A DNA stretch of 64,000 nt from Novosphingobium arvoryzae (lineage in GTDB: Bacteria; Pseudomonadota; Alphaproteobacteria; Sphingomonadales; Sphingomonadaceae): the NCBI RefSeq assembly GCF_014652615.1, contig NZ_BMZD01000007.1:1-64000 (forward strand). The letters are read 5' to 3'. The stretch's first letter is position 1. Each line of letters opens with the position of its first letter. Below are positions 29,187-40,161 of this stretch, one piece after another. Below the pieces are notes generated by a model. The model saw nothing but the letters and a program-made list of their open reading frames with translations, had not been told where the DNA came from and did no database searches. A program made the translations under genes and the position numbers.

Positions 29187-29927
29187 CTACCCGGCCAGCC
29201 AGTCGCGGATCGTGCGGCCCAGCTCCGGCTTGGTCACGCAGCCCATGTGCGTTCCGGGAATGACGGCATGGACCGCGTTCGGCAACGCGGCCGCCAGCTT
29301 GTCCGGCGATCCGTTGTCCCGGTCTTCGTCCCCGCAGACCACCAGCGTCGGCATCGTGATCGTCGCCAGCGCCGCCGGATCGGTATCGGTCATCGTGCCG
29401 AGCAGCAGCCGCGCGGCGACGCGATCGATCTTCATGCTCTTCATGAACTGCACGGTGTAATAGGCCGGATCGCCCTGGCGCACGCTGTCGAACCGGTCGA
29501 TCGCGTCGATGAAGAAGGCCTGCCGCCCGGTCCACCCGGCCAGCCCTTCCAGCCCCATCCCGCCCAGCACCAGCCGCTTGGGGGTCAGCCCCCCGATCAC
29601 CGCCCGCACACTGGTGCGCGAACCCAGCGAGAACCCGCCAAGGTCGTAATCGACCAGGCCCAGCGCCGCCACCAGCGCCGCCAGGTCCTTGGCCTGCACA
29701 TCGCCCGGATAGGCCGCCGGATCGTGCGGCTTGCCGCTGGCACCGTGGACGCGCAGGTCCGGCATGATTACTTCGAAGCCGGCCTCGGCAATCGTGGCGG
29801 CGTGGCCCCACTTAATCCAGTTCATCTCCGCACTGGAAAACAGCCCGTGCAGCAGCACCAGCGGACGCCCTGCACCCATGCGGTGCACCGCCAGCGGCGT
29901 GCCATCGAAACCGGGGATCAGTTCCAC
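29187..29927 (-). CDS. Alpha/beta hydrolase
   Basis: The 246-residue hydrolase has the oxyanion segment PLVLLHGLFSS, nucleophile elbow GGFSLGSRTS, acid in VVCGDEDRDNGSP and histidine in IPGTHMGC. No signal peptide is present. A GTG at 29927 is chosen as start: it lies 5 bases after the asd stop, with AAGAAGGG at the end of asd as ribosome site, and the protein then begins VELIPGFDGTPLAVHR. The gene is probably translated from the asd mRNA. The substrate is unknown. Confidence 0.85.
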   Translation of the reverse strand: MELIPGFDGTPLAVHRMGAGRPLVLLHGLFSSAEMNWIKWGHAATIAEAGFEVIMPDLRVHGASGKPHDPAAYPGDVQAKDLAALVAALGLVDYDLGGFSLGSRTSVRAVIGGLTPKRLVLGGMGLEGLAGWTGRQAFFIDAIDRFDSVRQGDPAYYTVQFMKSMKIDRVAARLLLGTMTDTDPAALATITMPTLVVCGDEDRDNGSPDKLAAALPNAVHAVIPGTHMGCVTKPELGRTIRDWLAG

Positions 29928-29932
29928 GCCGC

Positions 29933-30958
29933 TCAGCCCTTCTTCAGATGCCGCCGCCCCAGCAGCTCGGCGATCTGCACCGCGTTCAGCGCCGCGCCCT
30001 TGCGCAGGTTGTCGGACACGCACCACAGCGACAGGCCGTTGTCGACGGTCGGGTCCTCACGCACGCGGCTGACGAAGGTCGCACCATCGCCGACGCACTC
30101 GACCGGGGTGACGTATCCACCGTCCTCGCGCTTGTCGACCAGCATCACGCCAGGGGCTTCGCGCAGGATGTCCTGCGCTTCCTGCGCCGAAATCTCGTCC
30201 TCGAACTCCAGGTTGATCGATTCCGAATGGCCGACGAACACCGGCACCCGCACGCAGGTTGCCGTCACCTTGATCTTCGGATCGAGGATCTTCTTGGTCT
30301 CGACCACCATCTTCCATTCTTCCTTGGTCGAACCGTCGTCCAGGAAGCTGTCGATGTGCGGGATCACGTTGAAGGCGATCTGCTTGGTGAACTTCTTCGG
30401 TTCGGCGGAATCGCCCACGAAGATGTTGCGGCTCTGCTCGAACAGCTCGTCCATGCCGTCCTTGCCCGCGCCAGATACCGACTGGTAGGTGCTGACGACC
30501 ACGCGCTTGATCTTCGCCGCATCGTGCAGCGGCTTCAGCGCCACGACCATCTGCGCGGTCGAGCAGTTGGGATTGGCGATGATCAGCTTTGCCTTGTAGC
30601 CGTCGATCGCCTCCGGGTTCACTTCGGGGACGATCAGCGGCACATCGGGGTCCATGCGGTAATAGCTGGAATTGTCGATCACCACGCAGCCCGCCGCCGC
30701 CGCGCGGGGGCCGTATTCCTTGGCCACGGTGGAGCCGGCGGAAAACAGGGCGATGTCCCAGCCGGTGAAATCGAAATGCTCGATGTTCTTCACCTTGAGC
30801 ATCCGTCCGGTTTCACCGAACTCGATTTCCGTGCCGGTCGAGCGCGGGCTGGCGACCGCCGCAACTTCCTCCACCGGAAACTCGCGCTCTGCCAGCACGT
30901 TCAGCATCTCGCGCCCGACATTGCCGGTCGCGCCGACCACTACCACCCGGTAACCCAT
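29933..30958 (-). CDS. asd: Aspartate-semialdehyde dehydrogenase
   Basis: Asd reduces aspartyl phosphate to the semialdehyde used for lysine, diaminopimelate, threonine and methionine. The 341-residue sequence has VVVGATGNVGREML for NADP, the active-site cysteine in NPNCSTAQMVVALKPLHD and the substrate segment RVPVFVGHSESINLE. A GGAG site precedes the ATG. It forms a two-gene unit with the hydrolase downstream. Confidence 0.97.
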   Translation of the reverse strand: MGYRVVVVGATGNVGREMLNVLAEREFPVEEVAAVASPRSTGTEIEFGETGRMLKVKNIEHFDFTGWDIALFSAGSTVAKEYGPRAAAAGCVVIDNSSYYRMDPDVPLIVPEVNPEAIDGYKAKLIIANPNCSTAQMVVALKPLHDAAKIKRVVVSTYQSVSGAGKDGMDELFEQSRNIFVGDSAEPKKFTKQIAFNVIPHIDSFLDDGSTKEEWKMVVETKKILDPKIKVTATCVRVPVFVGHSESINLEFEDEISAQEAQDILREAPGVMLVDKREDGGYVTPVECVGDGATFVSRVREDPTVDNGLSLWCVSDNLRKGAALNAVQIAELLGRRHLKKG

Positions 30959-30998
30959 AACTCGTGAACTCCAATCTTGTGCGGCTGCTCCTAGACCC

Positions 30999-33248
30999 TC
31001 ACTTGGGCGGCGTCACCCCACTGCGCCGCAGGAACGCGAAGATCGATTCCCACAAGTGCGTGCCCACCTTCGGCCCGCCGACACGGTGGGTGTAGCCGGG
31101 ATAGAGCATCATCTCGAACGGCACCGCCTCACCCTGCAGCTTCGCGATCAGGGCTGATGAATGCTCGAACACCACGTTGTCATCGGCCATGCCGTGGATC
31201 AGCAGCAGGGGATCGCTGATCTTCGCGCTGTCGGCCATCGCATTGGCAGTGGCATACGCCTGCGGCACCTCGCGTGGGTCGCCCATGTAGCGTTCGGTGT
31301 AGTGAGTGTCATACAGCTCCCACTTGGTCACCGGCGCGCCAGAAATGCCCGCCGCATAGACGCCCGGATTGGCCTGCAGCATCTTCAGCGTCATGTAGCC
31401 GCCATAGGACCAGCCATAGGTCGCGATCTTGGCCGGATCGACGAACGGCAGGGTTTTCAGAAACTGCGCTCCGGCCAGCTGGTCCGCCACCTCGACGCTG
31501 CCCATCGCCCGCCAGATCTGCTTGGAAAACGCCACCCCGCGATTGTCGCTGCCGCGGTTGTCGATCTGGAACCAGATATAGCCCTGATCGACGATCGCCT
31601 GCGCCAGCGGGCTGATCCAGCCGCGCGTCACCTGCTGGTTCGACGGGCCGCCATAGTGATCGAAGAACACCGGATAGCGCTTGCCCGGCACCATGTCGGG
31701 CTTCAGCATCCGCCAGTGCAGCGGCGTGCCGTCTGCCGCCGCAATCGTGCCGAATTCGGGCAGCTTGTGGCTGGCAAGGTGCGGGGCATAAGGATGCGCG
31801 GCGTCCAGCCGGTTCTCCTCCACCCACGCAATCCGCTTGCCGCTGGTGTCGGCCAGATAGACCTGCGGCGGCTGGCTGGGCGACTGGCGGGTGATGAGCA
31901 GCGATTGCCCGCCCTTGTCCATCGTGGCCGAATGGACATAGCCCGGCTCGCCCAGCGGCTTGAGCCGGGCGGGTGCGGCCAGATCGAGCGCATAGACCTG
32001 CTGCGCCAGCACATCGTCCCTGGTGCCGGTGAAATAGACCTTGCCGCGCGCCTCGTCGACGCCGACCAGCGCGGTCACGACCCAGTCGCCCTTGGTCAGC
32101 TGGCGCCACTTCCCGCCCTTGAAGTGATAGAGGTGGCCGAACCCGTCGCGCTCCGACCACCAGATCAGGCTGCCGTCCTTGAGGAAGCGATAGTCGTTCG
32201 ACAGGTTGATCCAGCTGCGCTCTGCCGCGTTTTCGGTGAACAGCACCCGCGCCTTGCCGGTGACGGGATCGACCGCCAGCATATCCAGCCGGGTCTGCGC
32301 ACGGTTCTGCCGCTGGACATAGAGCGTCTTGCCATCCGGGGCCCAGTTCACGCGGGCAAGGTAGATGTCCTTGTCCGGCCCCAGATCGACCTCGATCCGC
32401 CCGCTGCCGTCGGGCTTCATCACATGCAGCGAAACCACCGCGTTGGCCGTGCCCGCCAGCGGATAACGCTGGTCATAGGTCTTGGTGCCTTCCGCGCCGA
32501 TGGCGGCGCGGGTGATCACGGCCACGCCGCTTTCATCGAACCGCTGGACCGCGATCCGGCTGTCATCGGGCGCCCACCAGTAGCCGGTGTGACGGTCCAT
32601 TTCCTCTTGCGCGACGAACTCCGCCTCGCCCCAGTGGACCGCTTCAGCGGTCTCCTGCGGCGTTACCGGTGCGGCCTCGGCCCCGACCTTGCCGGTCCAC
32701 AGTCGCCGGTCGCGCACGAACGAGACATGGCCGCCCAGCGGGCTGAGCGCGGGGTTGAGTTCGCCTTCGCTGGTGTCGGTCAGGCGGGTCACCGAGCCGT
32801 CCAGCCTGGCGAGGAACAGGTCCCCGTCCAGCGGCACCAGGATCGACTGGCTGTCCGCCGACCAGGTATAGCTGACGATACCCTTCAGATCGCCGATCCG
32901 CAGCCGTTCGCGCTGCATCTTCTCCGCCTCGGACAAGTCCTTGCCCGAACCCAGCTTGCGGCTGTCGACCAGCATCGACCATTGCCCGGTGGTGCGATCA
33001 TAGCCCCACAGGTCATACTGCTCACGGTCATCCGCCCGCCCGCGCAGCAGGGTCAGGAAGCGGCCATCGGGGGAAAGCTTGACCTCGCGCGGGACCGGCC
33101 CGTTCAGGCTGGGGCTGGCATAGACGCGCGCGAACGACAGATCGCCGGATGCGGCGGCGGCAGGCACGGTCACAGGCTCACCTTGCGCCGCAGCGGCAGC
33201 AGGGACGGCAAGAACGGTTGCGGCAAGCAGGTATCGAAGCATTCGCAT
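30999..33248 (-). CDS. Exported DPP IV-like S9 prolyl peptidase
   Basis: The 749-residue protein has a signal peptide (LRYLLAATVLAVPAAAAAQG), an N-terminal beta-propeller typical of dipeptidyl peptidase IV (including the double-glutamate segment FVAQEEMDRHTGYWW that anchors the substrate N-terminus) and a C-terminal catalytic domain. The triad is serine in YGWSYGGYMTLK, aspartate in LLIHGMADDNVVF and histidine in YPGYTHRVGG. It probably trims Xaa-Pro dipeptides in the periplasm. The gene starts just downstream of the rplS terminator on the same strand. Confidence 0.92.
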   Translation of the reverse strand: MRMLRYLLAATVLAVPAAAAAQGEPVTVPAAAASGDLSFARVYASPSLNGPVPREVKLSPDGRFLTLLRGRADDREQYDLWGYDRTTGQWSMLVDSRKLGSGKDLSEAEKMQRERLRIGDLKGIVSYTWSADSQSILVPLDGDLFLARLDGSVTRLTDTSEGELNPALSPLGGHVSFVRDRRLWTGKVGAEAAPVTPQETAEAVHWGEAEFVAQEEMDRHTGYWWAPDDSRIAVQRFDESGVAVITRAAIGAEGTKTYDQRYPLAGTANAVVSLHVMKPDGSGRIEVDLGPDKDIYLARVNWAPDGKTLYVQRQNRAQTRLDMLAVDPVTGKARVLFTENAAERSWINLSNDYRFLKDGSLIWWSERDGFGHLYHFKGGKWRQLTKGDWVVTALVGVDEARGKVYFTGTRDDVLAQQVYALDLAAPARLKPLGEPGYVHSATMDKGGQSLLITRQSPSQPPQVYLADTSGKRIAWVEENRLDAAHPYAPHLASHKLPEFGTIAAADGTPLHWRMLKPDMVPGKRYPVFFDHYGGPSNQQVTRGWISPLAQAIVDQGYIWFQIDNRGSDNRGVAFSKQIWRAMGSVEVADQLAGAQFLKTLPFVDPAKIATYGWSYGGYMTLKMLQANPGVYAAGISGAPVTKWELYDTHYTERYMGDPREVPQAYATANAMADSAKISDPLLLIHGMADDNVVFEHSSALIAKLQGEAVPFEMMLYPGYTHRVGGPKVGTHLWESIFAFLRRSGVTPPK

Positions 33249-33272
33249 GACAAGGCATTGGTCCTGATAAGC

Positions 33273-33304
33273 AAAAAGGCGCCCTGGCCGGGCCAGGACG
33301 CCTT
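33273..33304 (-). terminator. Rho-independent terminator of the trmD-rplS operon
   Basis: On the minus strand AAGGCGTCCTGGCC pairs with GGCCAGGGCGCCTT, a 14-bp stem with one mismatch, followed by TTTTT. It lies about 40 bases past rplS and separates it from the peptidase gene. Confidence 0.8.
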
Positions 33305-33344
33305 CTTAAGCTGGTTCCGCGATGCGGCGCCAGAGGGCTTGTAA

Positions 33345-33713
33345 TCAGCCCTCGTTGCGGTTGTCGCGACGCTCGGCGATACGGGCGCGCTTACCGGTAC
33401 GACCACGCAGGTAGTACAGCTTGGCGCGGCGCACGACGCCACGGCGAACCACGGTGATCGATTCGATGTTCGGCGAGTAGATCGGGAACACGCGTTCCAC
33501 GCCTTCGCCAAAGCTCATCTTGCGAACGGTGAAGTTCGAGCTGAAGCCCTTGTTCGCACGGGCAATGCAGACGCCTTCGTAGGCCTGCACGCGGGTGCGT
33601 TCACCTTCAACCACGCGCACGCCGACGCGCACGGTGTCACCGGGACGAAAATCCGGAATATCCTTGGCGGCCTTGGCGATTTCCTCGGCCTCGATCTGCT
33701 GAATCAGGTTCAT
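33345..33713 (-). CDS. rplS: 50S ribosomal protein L19
   Basis: L19 lies at the 30S-50S interface. The 122-residue product starts [16 protein letters not shown], continues [20 protein letters not shown] and ends with a basic tail. The ATG overlaps the trmD stop by four bases (ATGA), so translation is coupled. The frame is open 24 codons upstream, inside trmD. Confidence 0.97.
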   Translation of the reverse strand: MNLIQQIEAEEIAKAAKDIPDFRPGDTVRVGVRVVEGERTRVQAYEGVCIARANKGFSSNFTVRKMSFGEGVERVFPIYSPNIESITVVRRGVVRRAKLYYLRGRTGKRARIAERRDNRNEG

Positions 33714-34456
33714 TGACCCTGGTCCTTCGTTTCCTGCCGCGCGCCAGAGGCAGACTGGACCCGAGCGCCCTTGTGACGCTCCCAAAGATCCGGTCTGCGT
33801 AACCGAGTGTGATCCTCTGCCTGTTGTTTCCGCCAGGCAGCGATCTTCGCATGATCCCCCGATCGCAGCACTTCAGGGATCGTGCGCCCTTCCCATTCCT
33901 GGGGTCGGGTATAGTGGGGATATTCGAGCAAGCCGTTTTCAAACGACTCCTCGGTCCCACTAGAAGCCGCGCCCATTACGCCGGGAAGCAGGCGAATGCA
34001 AGCGTCGAGCAGCATCAGCGCCGCCGGCTCTCCGCCGGACAACACGATATCGCCGACCGAGACTTCCTCGATCGTCCGACCCTCGAAAATCCGCTCGTCA
34101 AAGCCCTCGAACCGGCCGCACAGCACGATCACGCCGGGGCCGTCCGCCAGCTCGCGCACGCGGGCCTGGGTCAGCGGACGCCCGCGCGGGGTCATCGCGA
34201 TCACCGGGCATCCGGGATGCGCCGCCACCGCATGATCGACAGCGGCGGCGAGCACGTCCACCCGCAGCACCATCCCCGCGCCGCCACCAGCCGGCGTGTC
34301 ATCGACCGTGCGGTGCTTGTCGATCGCGAAATCGCGGATCTGCACGGTATCGAGCGCCCACTTCCCTTCACCCAGCGCCCGCCCTGCCAGCGAAATGCCA
34401 AGCGGGCCGGGGAACATTTCCGGGTAGAGGGTGAGCACGGTGGCGGAAAAAGTCAT
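33710..34456 (-). CDS. trmD: tRNA (guanine-N1)-methyltransferase
   Basis: TrmD methylates G37 of tRNAs that read CNN, CCN and CGG codons, using S-adenosylmethionine in a SPOUT knot fold. The 248-residue protein shows [41 protein letters not shown] and the knot segment [18 protein letters not shown]. It is normally downstream of rimM, but here an opposite-strand gene lies between them, so it needs its own promoter. Confidence 0.97.
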   Translation of the reverse strand: MTFSATVLTLYPEMFPGPLGISLAGRALGEGKWALDTVQIRDFAIDKHRTVDDTPAGGGAGMVLRVDVLAAAVDHAVAAHPGCPVIAMTPRGRPLTQARVRELADGPGVIVLCGRFEGFDERIFEGRTIEEVSVGDIVLSGGEPAALMLLDACIRLLPGVMGAASSGTEESFENGLLEYPHYTRPQEWEGRTIPEVLRSGDHAKIAAWRKQQAEDHTRLRRPDLWERHKGARVQSASGARQETKDQGQ

Positions 34457-34536
34457 GGCCGCAGCCTTTTCCAGATTGGCGGCGCGGGGGCAATCGGACT
34501 CTTGCGCGCGGCGGCGCGACCGGGAACAATGCAGCG

Positions 34537-35418
34537 ATGAAACACCTGCTTGCCCTGCCCTTGCTGCCCTTGCTGCCCTTGCTGTTCGCCGCGTCAGCCG
34601 CCCAGGCCGAGGAAATCGGCGAATGCCGGTTTGACCGCGATACGCTGACCTTTGCCGGTACTCCGGTGGAGCAAGCCACCTGCCTGCTGCGCAAGGTAGA
34701 ACTGATGGGGACCAAGCGCGACCAACCGCTGCCAGCGGTGATCAAGACGCTGCTGGAAAGCCCCACCGCACCGACCGAGGCGATGAAGCAAGCCGCTCTG
34801 GCCCAGTTTCCAGAACCGTACCGCACGTATGCGGCAAAATATGCCGATGCGCCGGTCTCGCGGACCGAGGCCGGAGCGCCGCTGCTCTATTACGTCATCC
34901 ACGATACCAGCACGCCATTCTACGCCAACGATCCGTTCCCGAAGGACATTCACAACGACTGGCGCGTGAACGACTTCATCCCCTACATGGACGGGACCTT
35001 CGCGAAGCAGCCGGTGGCGCACATCTTCCTCAACCGGGTCGGGCAGATCTGGGCGGGGCATGAATTCATCGAGCCGTGGCGGGCGACCAAGCTGGAAAGC
35101 CGGGTCGTCGGCCCGGCTGCACGCGGGCGATTCGTGCATATCGAGACGGTTCAGCCGCGCCGGTTCCTGCCGGGGGCAACCTCGCGCGGGCAGACCGAGG
35201 GGCCGCAGCCGGGCTTTTCGGCCGAGCAATACCGGATGCTTGCCGCGCTTTACGTCTACGTCAGCGCGCGGGCCGGCCGCTGGCTGATCCCGGGATTCCA
35301 TGCAACGGTCGACGCCGGCATTCCAGATGCCCACGACGATCCGCAGAATTTCGAGCTGGAGCGCTTTGCCGCCGAACTGGAAGCGCTGGTCAGTCCTCAG
35401 CCGCGTAAGCAGCCGTAA
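34537..35418 (+). CDS. Exported amidase_2-like protein (putative peptidoglycan amidase)
   Basis: The 293-residue product has a signal peptide with a repeated LLPLLPLL core, cut at about AQA-EEI. The mature part resembles zinc-dependent N-acetylmuramoyl-L-alanine amidases of the AmpD/T7 lysozyme type: [11 protein letters not shown] (His122), [22 protein letters not shown] (His255) and a late AHDDPQNFE (Asp267 region) sit where the three zinc ligands and family strands are expected. The match is by eye and partial; the second segment GFHATVD is unusual. The gene lies on the strand opposite to the ffh-rpsP-rimM and trmD-rplS genes around it and its last 29 bases overlap the 3' end of rimM. Confidence 0.6.
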   Translation: MKHLLALPLLPLLPLLFAASAAQAEEIGECRFDRDTLTFAGTPVEQATCLLRKVELMGTKRDQPLPAVIKTLLESPTAPTEAMKQAALAQFPEPYRTYAAKYADAPVSRTEAGAPLLYYVIHDTSTPFYANDPFPKDIHNDWRVNDFIPYMDGTFAKQPVAHIFLNRVGQIWAGHEFIEPWRATKLESRVVGPAARGRFVHIETVQPRRFLPGATSRGQTEGPQPGFSAEQYRMLAALYVYVSARAGRWLIPGFHATVDAGIPDAHDDPQNFELERFAAELEALVSPQPRKQP

Positions 35419-35884
35419 TCACGATCCGCCGCGCATCCCATTCGGGCACGGATTCCGCGCGCATCGGCACCATGAACCGCTTGCCATCCGGGCGGCGGAT
35501 TTCCAGCACGTCGCCCGCGCCGAAATTGTCGATGGCGATGCATTCGCCCAGTTCCTCACCATCGGTCGAGACGGCGGGCAGGCCCAGCAGGTCGGCGTGA
35601 TAGTATTCGCCCTCCGCCAGCGGCGGCAGGGCCGAACGCGGGACGGTGAGCGCGGTGCCGCGCAGCTTTTCTGCGGCGGTGCGGTCCGTCACTTCGGCAA
35701 AGCGGGCAATCGCCCCGCCCTTGCCATCATCGCGCAGCTTGGTCAGCGTCAGGCTGGAATCGTTGAAGGCGCGGTAGCGCCGCAGCGCATCCACGCCTTC
35801 ACCGAACAGCTTGAGCCGAACCTCGCCCGTCACGCCGTGCGCGCCTGCGACGGCGGCCAGCGTAACGGGGCGGTCCACGGCCAA
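35390..35884 (-). CDS. rimM: 16S rRNA processing protein RimM
   Basis: RimM assists maturation of the 30S head and binds S19. The 164-residue protein has the N-terminal VTLAAVAGAHGVTGEVRLKLF and a PRC-barrel domain with EYYHADLLGLPAVSTDGEELG and GDVLEIRRPDGKRFMVP. It starts three bases after the rpsP stop. Its 3' end overlaps the convergent amidase-like gene. Confidence 0.96.
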   Translation of the reverse strand: MAVDRPVTLAAVAGAHGVTGEVRLKLFGEGVDALRRYRAFNDSSLTLTKLRDDGKGGAIARFAEVTDRTAAEKLRGTALTVPRSALPPLAEGEYYHADLLGLPAVSTDGEELGECIAIDNFGAGDVLEIRRPDGKRFMVPMRAESVPEWDARRIVITAAYAAED

Positions 35885-35887
35885 GGC

Positions 35888-36334
35888 TTAGCCTTCAGCC
35901 TGTTCTTCAGCCGGGGCAGCTTCTTCAGCAGCCGGGGCTTCTTCCGCAGCCGGAGCGGCAGCGGCTTCGGCGGCTTCACGCGCGGCTTCTTCAGCTTCGG
36001 CCAGCTTGGCAGCCTTGTCTTCAGCGCGTTCCTTGGCCTTCTTGCCCGGTTCGCCCTTCAGCGGGTTCACGGTCGCGGCGCGTTCCTTGATCCCGGCCTT
36101 GTCGAGCATGCGGGCAACGCGATCGGTCGGCTGCGCGCCGACGCCCAGCCAGTAGCGCACGCGGTCTTCGACCAGACGCACGCGGTTGGCATCGTCCTTG
36201 GCCAGCAGCGGGTTGTAGGTGCCGACCTGTTCCAGGTACTTGCCGTCACGCGGAGCACGGCTGTTGGAAACGACCACCTTGTAGTACGGGCGCTTCTTGG
36301 AACCGCCGCGCGAAAGACGCATGGAAACAGACAT
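35888..36334 (-). CDS. rpsP: 30S ribosomal protein S16 with acidic C-terminal extension
   Basis: S16 is a 30S assembly protein. The first 80 or so residues are canonical ([32 protein letters not shown]). The protein is 148 residues long because a Lys-rich then Ala/Glu-rich tail of about 60 residues follows, mostly made of AEEAA and PAAEE repeats. Alphaproteobacterial S16 proteins often carry such tails; their role is unknown. Second gene of ffh-rpsP-rimM. Confidence 0.96.
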   Translation of the reverse strand: MSVSMRLSRGGSKKRPYYKVVVSNSRAPRDGKYLEQVGTYNPLLAKDDANRVRLVEDRVRYWLGVGAQPTDRVARMLDKAGIKERAATVNPLKGEPGKKAKERAEDKAAKLAEAEEAAREAAEAAAAPAAEEAPAAEEAAPAEEQAEG

Positions 36335-36365
36335 TTGACTTACCTTTCTAACAAACTTTGATAAC

Positions 36366-37808
36366 TTATTTCTTGTTCAGGAAATTCGACAGGTCGGGCG
36401 GTCCGCCCAGCCCCGGCAGACCGCCGCCAGCGCCGCCGCCCAGTCCCGGCATCGCAGCCCCAAGGCCACCCTTGCCGAACAGCGCGCCCAGCCCCTTGAG
36501 GCCGCCCATCTTCTTGATCTGCTTCATCGCGCGCTCCATTTCCTGGTGCATCTTGAGAAGCTTGTTCACGTCCTGCACCTGGGTGCCCGAACCGTTGGCA
36601 ATGCGGATCTTGCGCTTGGCGTTGAGCAATTCCGGCCTGGCGCGTTCCTTGGGGGTCATCGACCCGATGATCGCGTCCATCCGCAGCAGCACGCGGTCGT
36701 CCATCCCGCTCTGCGCCATTGCGGCCTTGGCCTTCTTCATGCCGGGCATCATGCCGGCCAGCGCGCCCAGACCGCCCATCGACTGCATCTGCCGCAGCTG
36801 GGTGCGCAGGTCGTTCAGGTCGAACTGACCCTTGGCCATGCGCTCGGCCATGCGCTCGGCTTCTTCCTGCTCGATCGCCTGCGCCGCCTTTTCGACGATG
36901 GAGACGATGTCGCCCATGCCCAGGATGCGGCCCGCGACACGGCTGGGCTGGAACACTTCCAGCGCATCGAGCTTTTCGCCGGTGCCCGCGAACTTGATCG
37001 GCTTGCCGGTGACCGCGCGCATCGACAGCGCCGCACCGCCGCGCGCATCGCCGTCCATCCGGGTCAGGATCACACCGGTCAGGTCAACCTGCCCGGCAAA
37101 GCTCTGCGCGACGTTCACCGCGTCCTGACCGGTCAGCGAATCGACGACCAGCAGGGTTTCCTTAGGGACCGAAATCGACGCGACGGCGCGCATCTCGTCC
37201 ATCAGGGCCTGATCGACGTGGAGGCGGCCGGCCGTATCGAGCAGCAGCACGTCCACGGCCTGCAGCTTCGCCGATTGCAGCGCGCGCGTGGCGATATCGA
37301 CCGGGGCCTGGCCCGCGATGATCGGCAGCGTGGCAACGTCCACCTGCTCGCCCAGCACGCGCAGCTGTTCCTGGGCCGCGGGGCGATTGACGTCGAGCGA
37401 CGCCATCATCACCTTCTTGCCCTGCTTTTCCTTCAGCAGCTTGGCGAGCTTGGCCGTACTAGTGGTCTTGCCCGAGCCCTGGAGGCCGACCATCATGATC
37501 ACGACCGGCGGCGTGGCGGCCAGATCCAGACCCGGCGTTTCCGCCCCGCCCAGCATCTCCACCAGCGCGTCGTTGACGATCTTGACGACCTGCTGGCCCG
37601 GCGTGACCGATTTCAGGACCGACTGGCCAACGGCCTGTTCGGTGACTTCATCGATGAAGCGGCGGACCACCGGCAGCGCAACGTCTGCTTCGAGCAGTGC
37701 GATTCGCACTTCGCGCATCGCATCGCGGACGTCCTGTTCTTTCAGCGCACCCCGGCCACGCAGCTTGTCGAAGACGCTGCCCAGGCGATCTGAAAGGGTA
37801 TCGAACAT
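36366..37808 (-). CDS. ffh: Signal recognition particle protein Ffh
   Basis: Ffh binds 4.5S RNA and hydrophobic signal sequences and delivers ribosomes to FtsY. The 480 residues contain the N domain, the G domain with [28 protein letters not shown] and [14 protein letters not shown], then the methionine-rich M domain ([16 protein letters not shown]) and a glycine-rich tail. It leads the ffh-rpsP-rimM group and follows the tRNA-Ala terminator. Confidence 0.98.
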   Translation of the reverse strand: MFDTLSDRLGSVFDKLRGRGALKEQDVRDAMREVRIALLEADVALPVVRRFIDEVTEQAVGQSVLKSVTPGQQVVKIVNDALVEMLGGAETPGLDLAATPPVVIMMVGLQGSGKTTSTAKLAKLLKEKQGKKVMMASLDVNRPAAQEQLRVLGEQVDVATLPIIAGQAPVDIATRALQSAKLQAVDVLLLDTAGRLHVDQALMDEMRAVASISVPKETLLVVDSLTGQDAVNVAQSFAGQVDLTGVILTRMDGDARGGAALSMRAVTGKPIKFAGTGEKLDALEVFQPSRVAGRILGMGDIVSIVEKAAQAIEQEEAERMAERMAKGQFDLNDLRTQLRQMQSMGGLGALAGMMPGMKKAKAAMAQSGMDDRVLLRMDAIIGSMTPKERARPELLNAKRKIRIANGSGTQVQDVNKLLKMHQEMERAMKQIKKMGGLKGLGALFGKGGLGAAMPGLGGGAGGGLPGLGGPPDLSNFLNKK

Positions 37809-37831
37809 CCGTTCGCAAACTCCGTAACGCG

Positions 37832-37865
37832 AAAAAAGCCGGTGGGCGAAACCTCGCCGACCAGC
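37832..37865 (-). terminator. Rho-independent terminator after tRNA-Ala
   Basis: On the minus strand GCTGGTCGGCG pairs with CGCCCACCGGC, an 11-bp stem with one mismatch and a G-T pair, followed by TTTTTT. It lies between the tRNA and ffh. Confidence 0.75.
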
Positions 37866-37894
37866 TTGCCGCTAAAACTCGTTAATCCGGTGAA

Positions 37895-37970
37895 TGGTGG
37901 AGCCTAGCGGGATCGAACCGCTGACCTCCTGCATGCCATGCAGGCGCTCTCCCAGCTGAGCTAAGGCCCC
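37895..37970 (-). tRNA. tRNA-Ala (anticodon GGC)
   Basis: The 76-base gene, read on the minus strand, starts GGGGCCTTAGCTCAGCTGGG and ends with an encoded CCA. The acceptor stem GGGGCCT pairs with AGGCTCC by G-T/Watson-Crick pairs, the anticodon loop is ATGGCAT, giving GGC, and the T loop GGTTCGATCCC is standard. Its terminator follows 30 bases on. Confidence 0.96.
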
Positions 37971-38081
37971 ATTCATTCATCGTGGCTTGCCCCGAAAGGC
38001 TTGCCGTTCCCCCGGCGTCTCGCTGGGAGGCCGCCCCTCTAGTTGCGGCCTTCCAGCTTGGCAAGAGGGTTTTTTAAAAGA

Positions 38082-38402
38082 TTAGACGTCGTCGCCGTCG
38101 CCATCGCTGTCGAGGCCCACGCCCAGGTCGTCGTCGCCGCCCAGGTCCACGTCGTTGTCGGGCGAATCGCCATCTTCGTCGATGTCGAGGTCTTCGGCCG
38201 CCAGATCGACGTCCTCCACCGCGTCAGCCTTTTCCTTCTGGATTTCCTCATAGGGAATCGGCTGCTTCGACTTCAGCACCGGTTCGGAGTGCCAGGCATA
38301 GCCGCATTCGATGCAGGTGATCGGGTCATCCTTGCCCAGATCGTAAAAGCGGGTGCCGCACTTCGGGCAGCCGTGCTTGGCGCCCCATTCAGCCTTGACC
38401 AT
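38082..38402 (-). CDS. TIGR02300 (FYDLN acid) family protein
   Basis: This 106-residue protein of unknown function is typical of alphaproteobacteria. The first third is a zinc-ribbon-like part with two CxxC pairs, HGCPKCGTRFYDLGKDD and ITCIECGYAW. The rest is extremely acidic, with runs of Asp such as VDLGGDDDLGV and SDGDGDDV. An AGGA site precedes the ATG. It is divergent from aroA across a short palindrome at 38452. Confidence 0.92.
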   Translation of the reverse strand: MVKAEWGAKHGCPKCGTRFYDLGKDDPITCIECGYAWHSEPVLKSKQPIPYEEIQKEKADAVEDVDLAAEDLDIDEDGDSPDNDVDLGGDDDLGVGLDSDGDGDDV

Positions 38403-38451
38403 GTCAATTCCTCGATACTGCCTGCTGCCATCCGCGACAGGCTGAAACTTT

Positions 38452-38463
38452 CAATACGTATTG
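38452..38463. promoter_or_regulatory. Perfect 12-bp palindrome between TIGR02300 gene and aroA
   Basis: CAATACGTATTG is a perfect palindrome about 50 bases upstream of the FYDLN gene and 107 bases upstream of aroA. It could be an operator or part of a promoter, but only one copy is seen and no regulator is adjacent. Confidence 0.3.
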
Positions 38464-38557
38464 GAGACAGCTTGCGCTTGTCCCAGCGCGGCGCGCGCCT
38501 TGCCATAGCGCGCGCCCGCTGTCAAAAGCCGCGTGCATTTCCCGGCCCTATCACTGA

Positions 38558-40157
<1,600 letters not shown>

Positions 40158-40161
<4 letters not shown>

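Noticed and set aside
31161..33344. A 727-codon plus-strand frame
   Set aside because: It is antisense to the complete DPP IV-like peptidase and has no recognisable domain.
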